A stretch of 64,000 nt of DNA from Deltaproteobacteria bacterium (GTDB lineage Bacteria; Myxococcota_A; Polyangia; Polyangiales; Polyangiaceae), in contig JACRCQ010000036.1 in the NCBI GenBank assembly GCA_016218915.1, forward strand, positions 1 to 64,000, in the 5' to 3' direction. This document shows positions 18,201 to 27,447 of the stretch, one piece after another. The translations under genes and the position numbers were made by a program. The notes beneath the pieces were generated by a model. That model saw only the letters and a program-made list of their open reading frames with translations, made no database searches and was not told the DNA's origin. How positions within the stretch are numbered: position 1 is the stretch's first letter; every line of letters begins with the position of its first letter.

Positions 18201-18608
18201 TGCAACAGCAACGGGGACTGCGACACCACCTATACTTCGGGATTCTGCCTGTCGACAGGGCAGTGCCGGTGCAGCATGGTCAACTGCAACTACGGCGAGC
18301 TGTGCAGGGACAACGCCGGGCCGGATGTCTGCTCCTGCAACGGCGGTGCGGCGTGCGCAGCGGGTCAGACGTGCTGTCAGACCACGCCAGCCGGGTGCAA
18401 GGATCTGCAGACCGACGCCGCCAGCTGCGGGGCGTGCGGACGTCCGTGCCCGCCAGGATTCAAGTGCACCGCAGGTGCGTGCGCGTGTAACGGCAATGCG
18501 TCGTGCGATGCGGGAAGCCCAGGGTCCTGTGTGGGGACCGCGTGCGTGTGCGGCTCGACGACGTGCATCCAGGGCAAGCGGTGTCTGGCCGGGGGGATCT
18601 GCGGGTAG
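15210..18608 (+). CDS. Giant Cys-repeat lipoprotein (about 16 repeats)
   Basis: This 1132-residue predicted surface lipoprotein has a lipobox near residue 25 (SIIGAC), an Asp/Gly-rich linker to about 115, and then about 16 repeats of roughly 50 residues. The unit is NGCExxLxxxxxNCGxCGxxC followed by ATPxCxxGxCxxxC and GxxDCD. The C-terminal 150 residues switch to denser Cys motifs (CACNGNASCDAG, CVCGSTTCIQGKRC). The high Cys count implies extensive disulfides or metal binding. It is related in style to MopE-like repeat proteins of myxobacteria and metal oxidisers. It is the last gene of the kinase operon. Repeats are diverged, not identical, so the array looks old. Function unknown; adhesin or surface-layer role is a guess. 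Confidence 0.85.
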   Translation: MMRTTVRGVWAILAVLGTASIIGACADVFGIEEVELKHSQADGATSGDAHPDNAAGGKAGSAGDASSEPDVSLPDGAGGDAGGDTKPDLSWDGDAKDVSVDPGDALEEEAEAEAGITCGPGTKLCSGQCALTNQPTTGCAQPDCQPCKFAFASSMCDGDLKCAVSQCVLGHEDCNGEPLDGCEAALKSDPGNCGTCGKACAYPNAQPQCVNGTCAMGWCDAGWTDCDASPLNGCEVHTDVDPLNCGACGNSCVFAHAQATCQAGGCVVAACSSGYADCDGLVSNGCEVNLQANPEHCGSCPIDCNPDGGFLICAAGNCEPTTCTGATGECDGNLATVCETDLNTALAHCGACGNTCQFANAEPACLVGVCHLDHCVAPYDNCDGNESNGCETNTTTSLLHCGSCSNSCQGGQNASATCVNGICGMQCYPGFGNCDGASATGCETDLQSTAQHCGACAAACPTRPNSTPLCSAGACGMSCNAGYADCDAVESNGCEVNLQSSATNCGACGQLCNGTNGTPACQAGSCAIACNPGFSDCDNSAATGCEIQTATDLGNCGACGTVCGAAHATPSCSSGACSEACHAGWGDCNGSAADGCETSLSTLANCAACGLPCSPQNATGNCTTGTCQIAACAAGYTDCDSQVGNGCETMLSTDVNNCGTCGYKCPTACTPLCTSGQCGCSSCPAGMADCDKNPGNGCEINTTNDAANCGVCSNVCTAPNATTSCASSLCGIAACNAGYGNCNGLYADGCERNLNTDPLNCGTCGAACSTNHATPTCNAGSCVLACEAGWGNCDGNVANGCEAQLNTNTNCGSCGQACSPANATGSCTTGVCQIAGCNAGFGNCDGNVANGCESNLNTDIAHCGSCPNACSFAHATAACTGGVCSIASCNSGWANCDGAAPNGCEVSLQTDMGNCGACGRACGTQNVLSRACSSGVCSSTCTLGFANCSLPATGADDGCELTVSTNSTNCGACANNCTVLGGGFVCGGGGRPANRCGCNSNGDCDTTYTSGFCLSTGQCRCSMVNCNYGELCRDNAGPDVCSCNGGAACAAGQTCCQTTPAGCKDLQTDAASCGACGRPCPPGFKCTAGACACNGNASCDAGSPGSCVGTACVCGSTTCIQGKRCLAGGICG

Positions 18609-18625
18609 CGCGGCGCACAGCGCTG

Positions 18626-18641
18626 CCGTGCGATTGCACGG
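18626..18641 (+). terminator. Hairpin after the giant Cys-repeat gene
   Basis: CCGTGC-GATT-GCACGG is a perfect 6-bp stem with a four-base loop, beginning 18 bases after the stop. There is no U-run, so termination efficiency is uncertain. Confidence 0.4.
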
Positions 18642-18733
18642 ATGGGCCCAGCGAGCGCGCAGGAATCAGAGTGATTTCGGCCTTCCCCCCGACGCTCGCA
18701 GACACCACATTCCGCGATGGGGGTAAAGCCATC

Positions 18734-18985
18734 GTGTCTAAATGGATGTTCACGAGCGTGGCGGCGATTGTCGTCTTGACCGGATGCATGTCTCAAACGC
18801 AGCCCGTCACCGGCAGCGGAATGCCACGCTGCAAGCCAGGGGAGGTCGCCCGCGCGCAACCGGTGCGCACTGCGGACAGCGTTCCGCCGGGACGCGACGA
18901 GAGAATCGCCTGTGCGCCTGACACCGAGGAGAGGCGCGAGCGGAAGGGCTATGGAACGGATCGGTCGGACTATCGTGGGCGCTGA
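18734..18985 (+). CDS. Small predicted lipoprotein
   Basis: An 83-residue product starting at a GTG 13 bases after a strong GGGGG stretch. The N-terminus is a compact lipoprotein signal (SKWMFTSVAAIVVLTGC) with Cys17 as the lipidated residue, then a polar tail rich in Arg and Glu. An ATG four codons later would remove the lysine of the signal. I do not recognise the family. It stands alone between the kinase operon and dinB. The signal peptide is the only strong evidence. Confidence 0.55.
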   Translation: MSKWMFTSVAAIVVLTGCMSQTQPVTGSGMPRCKPGEVARAQPVRTADSVPPGRDERIACAPDTEERRERKGYGTDRSDYRGR

Positions 18986-19064
18986 CCGCGACATTGCTTC
19001 GGGAGCCTCCCCAGCCGCCCCGACTCCGTGGGCGTCGTGACCGAGCCCCTGATATCCTCCGCTT

Positions 19065-20225
19065 GTGCGCCAGATCCTCCACATCGACATGGACGCCTTC
19101 TTTGCGTCCGTCGAGCAGCGCGACGACCCGTCGCTTGCCGGCAAGCCCGTCGTGGTGGGAGGCGCTTCCAAGCGAGGCGTGGTCGCTGCGGCTTCCTACG
19201 AGGTGCGCAAATTCGGCGTGCGCTCCGCCATGCCCATGGTCGAAGCGCTGCGGCGGTGTCCCCATGCGATCGTGGTGACGCCCAAGCATGGGCGCTACGC
19301 CGAGGTCAGTGGCGAAGTGTTCGCGATCTTCAGGCGGTACACGCCGCTCGTGGAAGGATTGTCGCTCGACGAGGCCTTCCTCGATGTGACTGGCAGCCAG
19401 GCATTGTTCGGAGACGGGCCTGCAATCGCTCGTAGGATCAAGCACGAGATCAAGAGCGAGCTTCATCTCACCGCCTCCGCAGGGGTGGCGCCGTGCAAGT
19501 TCGCGGCAAAGATCGCCAGCGACCTGGAGAAGCCGGATGGGCTCGTGGTGGTACCCGAGGACGTTGCGGGCTTTCTCGCGCCGCTTCCGATCGAGAAGAT
19601 GTGGGGCGTGGGGCCGGTTGCGGCAAAGAAGCTGCACGAGTCCGGCTATCGAACGATCGGCGATCTGGCGAGGTCGCACCCGGATCATCTCGAGAGGCTG
19701 CTTGGAGTCTGGGGTAGGGAGATCTGCCTGCTCGCGCGAGGCGAGGATCCGCGCGCGGTCATCCCGGCCCACATCGCGAAGTCGGTGGGCGCTGAGGAGA
19801 CGTTCGAGAGCGATCTGCGGGCGCGAGAGGAATTCGATCTTCCACTGCTGCATCAAGCCGAGCGCGTGTCGCACAGGCTGCTGCGCGATGGTCTGTGCGG
19901 GCGCACGGTCGTCCTGAAGATCAAGTACGCAGACTTCCAGCTGATCTCACGTCGCATGAGCCTTCCGGAGCCGATTTGCGACACGACCACGATCCACCAG
20001 GCAGCGATGGCGCTTCTCGACCGTATCCCGCTCGACCGGCGAGGCGTGCGACTGACCGGAGTTGCAGTGACCGATCTGTGCACGGAGCCGCCAAGGCTTC
20101 TGCTTCCGGAGCCGGAGCTGGGCAAGCGAAAGAAGCTCGAGGAGCTGATGCTCCAGGTGCAGGACCGGTTTGGGGAGGCCGGGCTTCAGCGGGCGGCGCT
20201 CGCGAAAAAGGGGAACGAGGACTGA
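19065..20225 (+). CDS. dinB: DNA polymerase IV (Y family)
   Basis: This 386-residue polymerase copies damaged DNA. The palm residues are in HIDMDAFFASVEQRDDP at the N-terminus and in SLDEAFLDVTGS near 103. The helix-hairpin-helix region of the thumb follows (KMWGVGPVAAKKLHESGYRTIGDLA). The little-finger domain has AEETFESDL and FADFQLISR-like motifs. The start is a GTG, which gives the expected MRQILHIDMD opening. Length is in the usual 350-400 range. No LexA box is obvious just upstream. Confidence 0.93.
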   Translation: MRQILHIDMDAFFASVEQRDDPSLAGKPVVVGGASKRGVVAAASYEVRKFGVRSAMPMVEALRRCPHAIVVTPKHGRYAEVSGEVFAIFRRYTPLVEGLSLDEAFLDVTGSQALFGDGPAIARRIKHEIKSELHLTASAGVAPCKFAAKIASDLEKPDGLVVVPEDVAGFLAPLPIEKMWGVGPVAAKKLHESGYRTIGDLARSHPDHLERLLGVWGREICLLARGEDPRAVIPAHIAKSVGAEETFESDLRAREEFDLPLLHQAERVSHRLLRDGLCGRTVVLKIKYADFQLISRRMSLPEPICDTTTIHQAAMALLDRIPLDRRGVRLTGVAVTDLCTEPPRLLLPEPELGKRKKLEELMLQVQDRFGEAGLQRAALAKKGNED

Positions 20226-20241
20226 GAATGCACGCGCGGCT

Positions 20242-21000
20242 TCAACGGTCAGACCCCCCAATGACGAAAGTCCCGGTGAGGCTGTTGAAGAAACCGATCC
20301 CCACAGGGGGCACCCCGGCGTGAGGAGGCTCTCCAGCGACCCGTGCGACGTCCTCGCACTCTGAGAAGAGGCCCGCAAAGAAGGCAGCAGTTGTCGATTG
20401 CCCGATGCGCAGTTGCGGCGAAACGTACCACTCGAACCCAAAGCCCAGCCCTGCGCTCAAGTTGCGGTGGTCGACGCAGTCCCCTGTGTCTGGTGTTGAC
20501 GATGTGACGTATTGCCATCCAAGTGCGAGCTGGATCCACGGGTCGAACGCACCGCGTTCCGCAAGATAGGCGCGTCCGACCACCATCGGAAGGACCACCG
20601 TGACCGACTCGGACGCATTGCTTCGGGGGGGTCGCCACGCCGCGTGGGTGAGATCCAGAGAAAGGCCAAGAGCGCCGCCGGTCGAAAATCGGTACAACAC
20701 CGACGCCCCGATCGACCATCCGAGTCTTACGGTACCGCACCGTGACGTGGGGTCGGATTCGGAGCCATCGTTGCACGGCAGCCATCCGGTGCCGAGGCGC
20801 AATGAGTGTTCCACGCCTTGGCGCAGGGGCTGCGGCCCTTCTGGGATGGGATCTTCTCGGATGATGCGGGCGTTCGGGACCTCAGCGTGAGTCCGTCCTG
20901 CAACGAGCCAGCACCCGAGACCGCAGAGCAAAGCAACGAACTGCGACGGACCGAGCCAGCAGACACAGGAGCGGCGGAGGGGCGCCCGAGCCTTGGGCAT
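20242..21000 (-). CDS. Predicted outer-membrane beta-barrel protein
   Basis: A 252-residue protein with an Arg-rich start, one hydrophobic segment (FVALLCGLGCWLVAG) and a likely signal cleavage after THA. The rest has alternating strands with Trp/Tyr/Gly that fit a small outer-membrane barrel (WSIGASVLYRFSTGGALGLSL, GLGFGFEWYVSPQLRIG). I do not recognise a named family. The ATG at 21000 is chosen because it starts the signal peptide. It converges on dinB with a 16-base gap. Confidence 0.65.
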   Translation of the reverse strand: MPKARAPLRRSCVCWLGPSQFVALLCGLGCWLVAGRTHAEVPNARIIREDPIPEGPQPLRQGVEHSLRLGTGWLPCNDGSESDPTSRCGTVRLGWSIGASVLYRFSTGGALGLSLDLTHAAWRPPRSNASESVTVVLPMVVGRAYLAERGAFDPWIQLALGWQYVTSSTPDTGDCVDHRNLSAGLGFGFEWYVSPQLRIGQSTTAAFFAGLFSECEDVARVAGEPPHAGVPPVGIGFFNSLTGTFVIGGSDR

Positions 21001-21171
21001 ACGAGCGCTGCGCAGCCGTGAGTTGCTCGTCACGGCGCTGCGCGCCCGTGTCCTCAAGTTCCCATCTTCCACCGCAAGGCGAAGTATAGCGCTTTCCTCG
21101 CGCCAAGGTGCGGCGAGCCCGTGGGGCCGGAGGATGATGCCCGCTGCCCGAGCGGGAGCCCGGAGCCAGAT

Positions 21172-21224
<53 letters not shown>

Positions 21225-21245
21225 GGGCCAGAAAGCAGGCCGAAG

Positions 21246-22928
21246 CTACTTGTACTTAAACCCGCTGCCGCCGATGAACTCCCGAAGGATCGAGATCTGG
21301 GGCACCGAGTCGTCGAACATCGGCACGAAGTACTCCACGAACTTCAGCAGCCGGTAGGCGTCCACGAACGACGGGTGATCTTGCGGAACCTCGAGCAGGA
21401 ACCGCTCGGCATAGGTCCGGAGCACCGCCTGCTCGTAGACCAGCGACGAGTTGAACATCACGTCGCACTGCTCCTGGTACGGGAAGATGTTGCGCATCTC
21501 GCCCTTGCGCACCCGCGGCCACGTCTCGATCGTGGTCGCAGCGGCGTATCCGCGGAACAGCCGGTCTCGCACGATCCTCCGAAGGAACCGCGCATCTGAC
21601 GTGAAGATCCGGTTGTGGTCGTCGATGCACAGCTGTGTGAGCGCGCTCACGTAGATCTTGAACTTCTGATCATCGCCCACCGCCTCGGTGAGACGGTTGT
21701 TCAACCCGTGGATCCCTTCGACCACGAGCATCTGCCCGGGCTCCAGGCGCATGGGAAGCCACTTGTCCTTCGGACGTCGCATGCCGGTCTGGAAGTCGTA
21801 GCGCGGCGTCAAGACCTCCTCGCCCTTGAGCAGCTTCTCGAGCGTGTCGTTGAACAGCCCGAGATCGATCGCCTCGATCGACTCGAAGTCGTAGTTGCCC
21901 CGCTCGTCGAGCGGTGTGTCAGCCCGGTTCACGTAGAAGTTGTCCGTGGACAACGCCACCGGCGTGATGCCGTCCACCAGCAGCTGCAGGCTCAGACGCT
22001 TGGAGAACGTGGTCTTGCCGGATGCCGAGGGCCCGGCGATGGTCACCAGCCGCACGCGGTTCGCCATGCCCGAGATCTGATCGGCGATCTGGGCGATCTT
22101 CTTCTCGTGCATCCCTTCGGCGATCCGCGTCAGCTCCACGGAGCCGCCGCGGATGGTCATCTCGTTGAGCTGCCCCACGTCTTCGATCTGCAAGATCTCG
22201 TTCCAGCGCCGGGTCTCGCGATAGACCTGGAACAACTTCGGTGTGTCCTGGTAGGGGCGCATCGGCTGCGGCTTGCCGCGCGGCGGAAAGCGCAGAACCA
22301 GCCCGGGCTCCTGGTAGACCAGCTCGAAGTGCTTGATGTAGCCGGTGCTCGGCGCCACGGGCGAGTGGTGCAGCTCCGGGACGTCTCCACAGTACACGAT
22401 CGGCACGAACGGCTCCCACCAGGTCTGCAACAGCCGCAGCTTGTCCTTGAACCCGTTGTCCTGGAAGATCTGCCGCGCTTCGTTGAGGCTCACCATCTCG
22501 GTGCGGATCGGCAGGTCCGCCTTGACGATCTGCCGCATGGTCTCGTCCAGACGCGTTCGATCCGCAGGCGTGAACTCCCGTCCGTGGCGCACTTCGTAGA
22601 AGTAGCCGTTGCCCATCGCCTGGCCGATCGTCACCCGCGCGCCCGGAAAGATCCGTCGCACCGCCTCCAGCAGGATGAGCGAAGCGGTGTGGCGGTACAC
22701 GAGCACGCCCTCGCGCATCGTGTAGTCGACCGGAACGATCGTGGTTGGCGCGCAAATCGGGAAGGACAGATCCACACAACGCTGCTGCACGATCGCAGCG
22801 AGCACCGCGTAGGCGCCCGTGGCGGTGTGATCGCGGATCACTTCGCCCACCGGCGTCCGATAGGGGACCTCATAGTCCTTGGCGTTGAGACGTACGTTCT
22901 TGACCGTCTTGCGGGGTGTTTCAGTCAT
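21246..22928 (-). CDS. TGS/ThrRS-like (tRNA-SAD) domain fused to uridine-kinase-type P-loop kinase
   Basis: This 560-residue protein belongs to the known nucleoside-kinase family with a threonyl-tRNA-synthetase-like front. Residues 1-65 resemble TGS; 70-190 resemble the ThrRS N2/SAD editing domain (RHTASLILLEAVRRIFPG, IGQAMGNGYFYEV); 290-490 form a uridine kinase/phosphoribulokinase domain with Walker A GPSASGKTTF (299-308). The editing motif HxxxH is not complete here: it reads H80-T-A-S-L84, so the editing activity is probably lost. The likely reaction is NTP-dependent nucleoside phosphorylation. A hexamer array follows its 3' end. Confidence 0.85.
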   Translation of the reverse strand: MTETPRKTVKNVRLNAKDYEVPYRTPVGEVIRDHTATGAYAVLAAIVQQRCVDLSFPICAPTTIVPVDYTMREGVLVYRHTASLILLEAVRRIFPGARVTIGQAMGNGYFYEVRHGREFTPADRTRLDETMRQIVKADLPIRTEMVSLNEARQIFQDNGFKDKLRLLQTWWEPFVPIVYCGDVPELHHSPVAPSTGYIKHFELVYQEPGLVLRFPPRGKPQPMRPYQDTPKLFQVYRETRRWNEILQIEDVGQLNEMTIRGGSVELTRIAEGMHEKKIAQIADQISGMANRVRLVTIAGPSASGKTTFSKRLSLQLLVDGITPVALSTDNFYVNRADTPLDERGNYDFESIEAIDLGLFNDTLEKLLKGEEVLTPRYDFQTGMRRPKDKWLPMRLEPGQMLVVEGIHGLNNRLTEAVGDDQKFKIYVSALTQLCIDDHNRIFTSDARFLRRIVRDRLFRGYAAATTIETWPRVRKGEMRNIFPYQEQCDVMFNSSLVYEQAVLRTYAERFLLEVPQDHPSFVDAYRLLKFVEYFVPMFDDSVPQISILREFIGGSGFKYK

Positions 22929-23058
22929 TCAGCCGCGTTCTATCCCAACCACGGATCACCGGCAACCGCGCTTGCTGCGCCTCGGGCAACGCAGCGGTAG
23001 GTCGGGTTGCCAGCCCACGACGCGCTGCAGTAGGCTACGGGCCGGGAGGACCCAGTTG

Positions 23059-24015
23059 ATGAGAACTTCGCTTGTCCGAAAGCTTCCGGTCATGGCAGCG
23101 CTGACGATGGCGCTTGCCGGGGCCTTTGCAACCGCTGCCGATGCGCAACAGCCCGCCGGACCGCCTGCTGGGGCGGACTCGACCGCGCCGCCTGCGTCGG
23201 CCGCCGCGCCTGCGACCGATGCGCCCCCTGCCACGCAGCCGCACCGCGAGCACCCTGCACGCGTTGCCCCTCCGACGCCCCCTGCGCCTGTCTTCATCGC
23301 GATGCCGATGCCGCCAGCGCCAGCGCCTCCTGTGGACGAGCGCACGGATCACACGAAGATCGTCGGCAAGTTCGGCGTGAGCTGGCTCGGGATCAGCGAG
23401 ATTCCGATCGCCGACGCCACGCCCACTGGCACAGCTTCCCAGCCCGGGCTCAGCCCCAACGACCGCGTGGACATCAAGACGGTCTCTGCGCCCGTGCTCG
23501 GCGTCCGCTACTGGCTCAACGGCTTTCTCGCGGTCGAGCCTGGCATCGGGTTCAACTACACCGGGGGCAGCACCAAGTCCGATCTCGCGGGCCAGAAGGC
23601 AGAGGTCGACAAGAAGTCCACCACCGCGATGATGTTCCATGTGGGCGCGCCCATGGCGTTCGCCTCTGCCAAGCACCTCGCGCTGCTCGTCATCCCCGAG
23701 GTCAACATCGGCTTCGCGCGATCGAACGTGAAGTCCCTGATCACGGACAACGGACCGCCGGATGCGCACCTGAGCGGGCTGCGCATCGACGCGGGCGCGC
23801 GAGTAGGCGCTGAGATGCACTTCGGCTTCATGGGCATGCCAGAGCTGTCGCTCGAAGGATCGGTCGGGCTGCTGTACTCCTGGCAGCGTGCTTCGGCAGA
23901 GGTCGCCAAGCAGCAGGTGACCGACACCAACGTGCAGCTCACGACGTCGAGCTTCAGCAACCCGTGGGACATCTTTCGCGGGATCGGAACCGTGGCCGCG
24001 AGGTACTATTTCTGA
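23059..24015 (+). CDS. Outer-membrane beta-barrel protein with Pro/Ala-rich linker
   Basis: A 318-residue exported protein. A signal peptide (VMAALTMALAGAFATAADA, cleaved before QQPAG) is followed by a Pro/Ala linker to about residue 95, then beta strands of a barrel (LGVRYWLNGFLAVEPGIGFN, SLEGSVGLLYSWQRAS) ending in the aromatic AARYYF expected by the BAM machinery. ATG at 23059 with GGGAGGA upstream. It is divergent from the kinase-fusion gene. Function unknown. Confidence 0.78.
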   Translation: MRTSLVRKLPVMAALTMALAGAFATAADAQQPAGPPAGADSTAPPASAAAPATDAPPATQPHREHPARVAPPTPPAPVFIAMPMPPAPAPPVDERTDHTKIVGKFGVSWLGISEIPIADATPTGTASQPGLSPNDRVDIKTVSAPVLGVRYWLNGFLAVEPGIGFNYTGGSTKSDLAGQKAEVDKKSTTAMMFHVGAPMAFASAKHLALLVIPEVNIGFARSNVKSLITDNGPPDAHLSGLRIDAGARVGAEMHFGFMGMPELSLEGSVGLLYSWQRASAEVAKQQVTDTNVQLTTSSFSNPWDIFRGIGTVAARYYF

Positions 24016-24056
24016 GACCGGTCCTCGCAAGAGGCCTGTCAGAGGGAGCTTGCATC

Positions 24057-24635
24057 ATGAGATCCTTGGAACCGATGTGGATGTTGGGGATCGCGGCCTT
24101 GATCGCCATCGGCTGCGGCTCAGGAGGAACCAACCCGGTCGACCTGGTGGGGGACAACCACGGGGAAGACCCTGGCCCCAAAGGCAATTCGAGCAAGGCC
24201 GGCAGCTCGACGGCGCCCACGAACAACGTTGGCACCATGACCGCCCTTTGCATCGAGAAGTGCTCGCACCTACGCGCAGCGGACTGCAAGAGCGAGCCAG
24301 CGTACAAGGTGACCGAGTGCGCGGCCGAATGCGTCAGCTCCGGCTCGCCGGAGTGCGACGACGAGCTGGCGGCGCTCTACCATTGCGTGATCGGCGCAGA
24401 GGTCACGTGCTCTTCAGCGGGCGCCCCCAAGGTTGCCTGCAGCGATCAGGAAGAGGCACACGAACTGTGCATGAGCCACGGCGGCAGCATGTTAGGGTGC
24501 ATCGCGCAGCCGTCCAGCAAGTACATGTGCCAGTACCAGGGCGTGCCGAGCTACACGTACTACCAGTGCAAGTCCTCTTCCCCGCCCAACATCCAGTGCG
24601 TCCCGATGGGCAACCAGGCGTACTGCTGCCCGTAG
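24057..24635 (+). CDS. Cys-rich predicted lipoprotein
   Basis: A 192-residue lipoprotein with lipobox LIAIGC (Cys20), a Gly/Ser linker, then about 18 cysteines in a compact pattern (CIEKCSHLRAADC, CAAECVSSGSPEC) that suggests disulfide pairs. The C-terminal part has an extra cluster and ends in YCCP. Good ribosome-binding site AGAGGGAG. It lies 41 bases after the beta-barrel gene and is probably cotranscribed with it. No named family recognised. Confidence 0.72.
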   Translation: MRSLEPMWMLGIAALIAIGCGSGGTNPVDLVGDNHGEDPGPKGNSSKAGSSTAPTNNVGTMTALCIEKCSHLRAADCKSEPAYKVTECAAECVSSGSPECDDELAALYHCVIGAEVTCSSAGAPKVACSDQEEAHELCMSHGGSMLGCIAQPSSKYMCQYQGVPSYTYYQCKSSSPPNIQCVPMGNQAYCCP

Positions 24636-24643
24636 AGTCGACG

Positions 24644-24805
24644 TCACACCTCTGGCTTGAACTCGTCCTTGCCTGCATCGCAGATCGGACACACCCAGTC
24701 GTCAGGAAGCGCCTCGAATGGCGTGCCGGGCGCGATCCCGTGATCCGGGTCACCCTCAGCCGGTTCATAGACGTGTCCGCAGATCTCGCACTTGTAGTTC
24801 GCCAT
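24644..24805 (-). CDS. Rubredoxin
   Basis: A 53-residue electron carrier, easy to miss because it is so short. It opens MANYKCEICGHVYEPAEGD and ends DDWVCPICDAGKDEFKPEV. The two CxxCG/CxxC pairs, separated by about 30 residues, bind one iron. GTPFEALPDDWVCP is diagnostic. It lies 8 bases from the convergent lipoprotein stop. No partner reductase adjoins it. Cytoplasmic redox partner; the electron donor is unknown. Confidence 0.93.
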   Translation of the reverse strand: MANYKCEICGHVYEPAEGDPDHGIAPGTPFEALPDDWVCPICDAGKDEFKPEV

Positions 24806-24886
24806 GGGGCGAAGGCTAGTACTGCGTGCCCGAGGTGGACAGCTCGAACCTGCATGCCGTGCCGTCCCCGAAGCTCGAAGTTCGTC

Positions 24887-24997
24887 GTTGAAGCAGCCGG
24901 CTGAAGGGCCGGCAGCTGATGCAAGTCCGCTGCGCGGTTAGCCAAGCCCCCATTCGGGGGCTGTCGGTCCGACAGGGCGCCGAGAGTGAACCGGCGC
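24887..24997 (+). ncRNA. Candidate structured RNA element, copy A (3' of fumC, opposite strand)
   Basis: Two stem-loops are visible in order. First CAGC-CGGC, loop TGAAGG, GCCG, a 3-base bulge, GCTG; then the linker TGCAAGTCCGCTGCGCGG TTAGCC; then AGCCCCC-ATTC-GGGGGCT. A third stem, GCGCCG with a nine-base loop and CGGCGC, follows at 24977-24997. About 88 percent of its first 95 bases match copy B at 26588-26681. It has no open frame. It reads toward the end of fumC, whose stop codon is 52 bases away. Similarity to HEARO/omega-type RNAs came to mind but I cannot confirm it. Confidence 0.6.
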
Positions 24998-25048
24998 GGA
25001 GGAACATCGACGCGCATCTTACGGTGCAGCCCCTGGCCGTGCATCCTT

Positions 25049-26437
<1,389 letters not shown>

Positions 26438-26516
26438 CAGCAGCTCCTTGTCCGCGGAACAGGTCCTTCATAGGTCGAACTGGGCCCAAGGGCCAGCCGG
26501 CCACGGTCTCAAGATT

Positions 26517-26545
26517 CAACAGACCTGTTGACAACAGAACCGTTG
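26517..26545. promoter_or_regulatory. Two tandem dyads upstream of fumC
   Basis: CAACAG-AC-CTGTTG (26517-26530) is a 6-base dyad; CAACAG-AAC-CGTTG (26532-26545) is an imperfect copy, offset by 15 bases. They lie about 80-110 bases before the fumC start, between it and the structured element copy B. They could be an operator or two small RNA hairpins. No regulator is adjacent. Confidence 0.35.
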
Positions 26546-26587
26546 ACTTGCTGTCTGAACCCTTCGGGGCTCGCCCTTTCCATCGTA

Positions 26588-26681
26588 GGCGCCCCGTCGG
26601 ATCGTCAGCCCCCGATTGGGGGCTTGGCTAACCGCGCAGCTGACTTGCACCAGCCCCCGGCTTTCTGCCGGCTGCTTCAAC
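26588..26681 (-). ncRNA. Candidate structured RNA element, copy B (upstream of fumC, same strand)
   Basis: Same architecture as copy A: CAGC-CGGC, loop AGAAA, GCCG, bulge GGG, GCTG; then TGCAAGTCAGCTGCGCGG TTAGCC; then AGCCCCC-AATC-GGGGGCT. Differences from copy A (about 11 in 95) fall mainly in loops, bulge and linkers, while both stems are unchanged. It reads in the fumC direction and ends about 150 bases before its ATG, so it could be a leader RNA. The remaining 360-base gap holds the dyads and otherwise nothing recognisable. Confidence 0.6.
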
Positions 26682-26796
26682 CAAGGACAACGTAGCGCCG
26701 ATCGCATACGGCAGGTCGAGTCGGATCTGCCCGGCGATCCCTCCCGAGGTAGCCCCCACGCGCGTTTCCAGCTACAGATCCCTTCTCGTAGCACCC

Positions 26797-27447
26797 ATGA
26801 ACCACATCCAGGCCATTGTCTTCGACTTCGACGGCACCTTGATCGATGCCTCCGAAGCCATCATCGAATCCTTCTTCGCCGTGCTGCGTGCCCACGGCTT
26901 CGCAGAGCCGGAGCAGCCCTGGATCCGCTCCAGGATCGGCAAACCCCTGGTCGGCATCTTCGCCGAGATCGACACCGCCGCATCGCCTGAGCAGCTCCAA
27001 GCCTACGTGGAGGAGTACCGCACCTACTTCTTCCCCCTGAGCGCGGCAAAGACAAGGCCGCTTCCCGGAGTGGTCGATGCGCTCCGCTCGCTCTCCGCCC
27101 GCTGCAAGTTCGGGATCGCCACGTCGCGCAAGGGCGACGGCGCCCTGCACATCCTCAAGAGCCTCGGGCTCGACAATCACTTCCCGGTCATCGTGGGGAT
27201 CGAAGACGTTGCCCATCCCAAGCCTGACGCAGAGCCTGTGCTCAGCGTGCTGAGGCAGCTCGCAGTTGCACCCAGCCGTGCGATGATGGTCGGGGACACG
27301 GCAGACGACGTTGCTGCCGGAAAGAATGCGGGAACGGTGAGCGTGGGAGTGACCACCGGAGCGTTTGGCGCTGACGAGCTGAAGCGCGCCGGCGCAGATC
27401 ATGTGCTCAGCGGCCTTGACCAGCTGGTTTCCCTGATGTCCCCATGA
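26797..27447 (+). CDS. HAD-superfamily hydrolase (phosphoglycolate-phosphatase-like)
   Basis: A 216-residue cytoplasmic phosphatase. Motif I is FDFDGTLIDAS (nucleophile Asp and the +2 Asp), motif II is the Thr in GIATSRKGDG, and motif IV is MVGDTADDVAAGKNAG. A helical cap (residues 15-85) makes it subfamily IA, like Gph or PpaX. Substrate cannot be told from sequence. Its stop overlaps the next gene by four bases (ATGA), so the two are coupled although the products have no obvious link. Confidence 0.9.
   Translation: MNHIQAIVFDFDGTLIDASEAIIESFFAVLRAHGFAEPEQPWIRSRIGKPLVGIFAEIDTAASPEQLQAYVEEYRTYFFPLSAAKTRPLPGVVDALRSLSARCKFGIATSRKGDGALHILKSLGLDNHFPVIVGIEDVAHPKPDAEPVLSVLRQLAVAPSRAMMVGDTADDVAAGKNAGTVSVGVTTGAFGADELKRAGADHVLSGLDQLVSLMSP

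Noticed and set aside
24887..24981. Copy A as a cobalamin riboswitch
   Set aside because: The segment TGCAAGTCC recalls part of that riboswitch, but the B12-box pattern and the downstream pseudoknot partner are not recognisable, and it points toward the end of fumC rather than a B12 gene.
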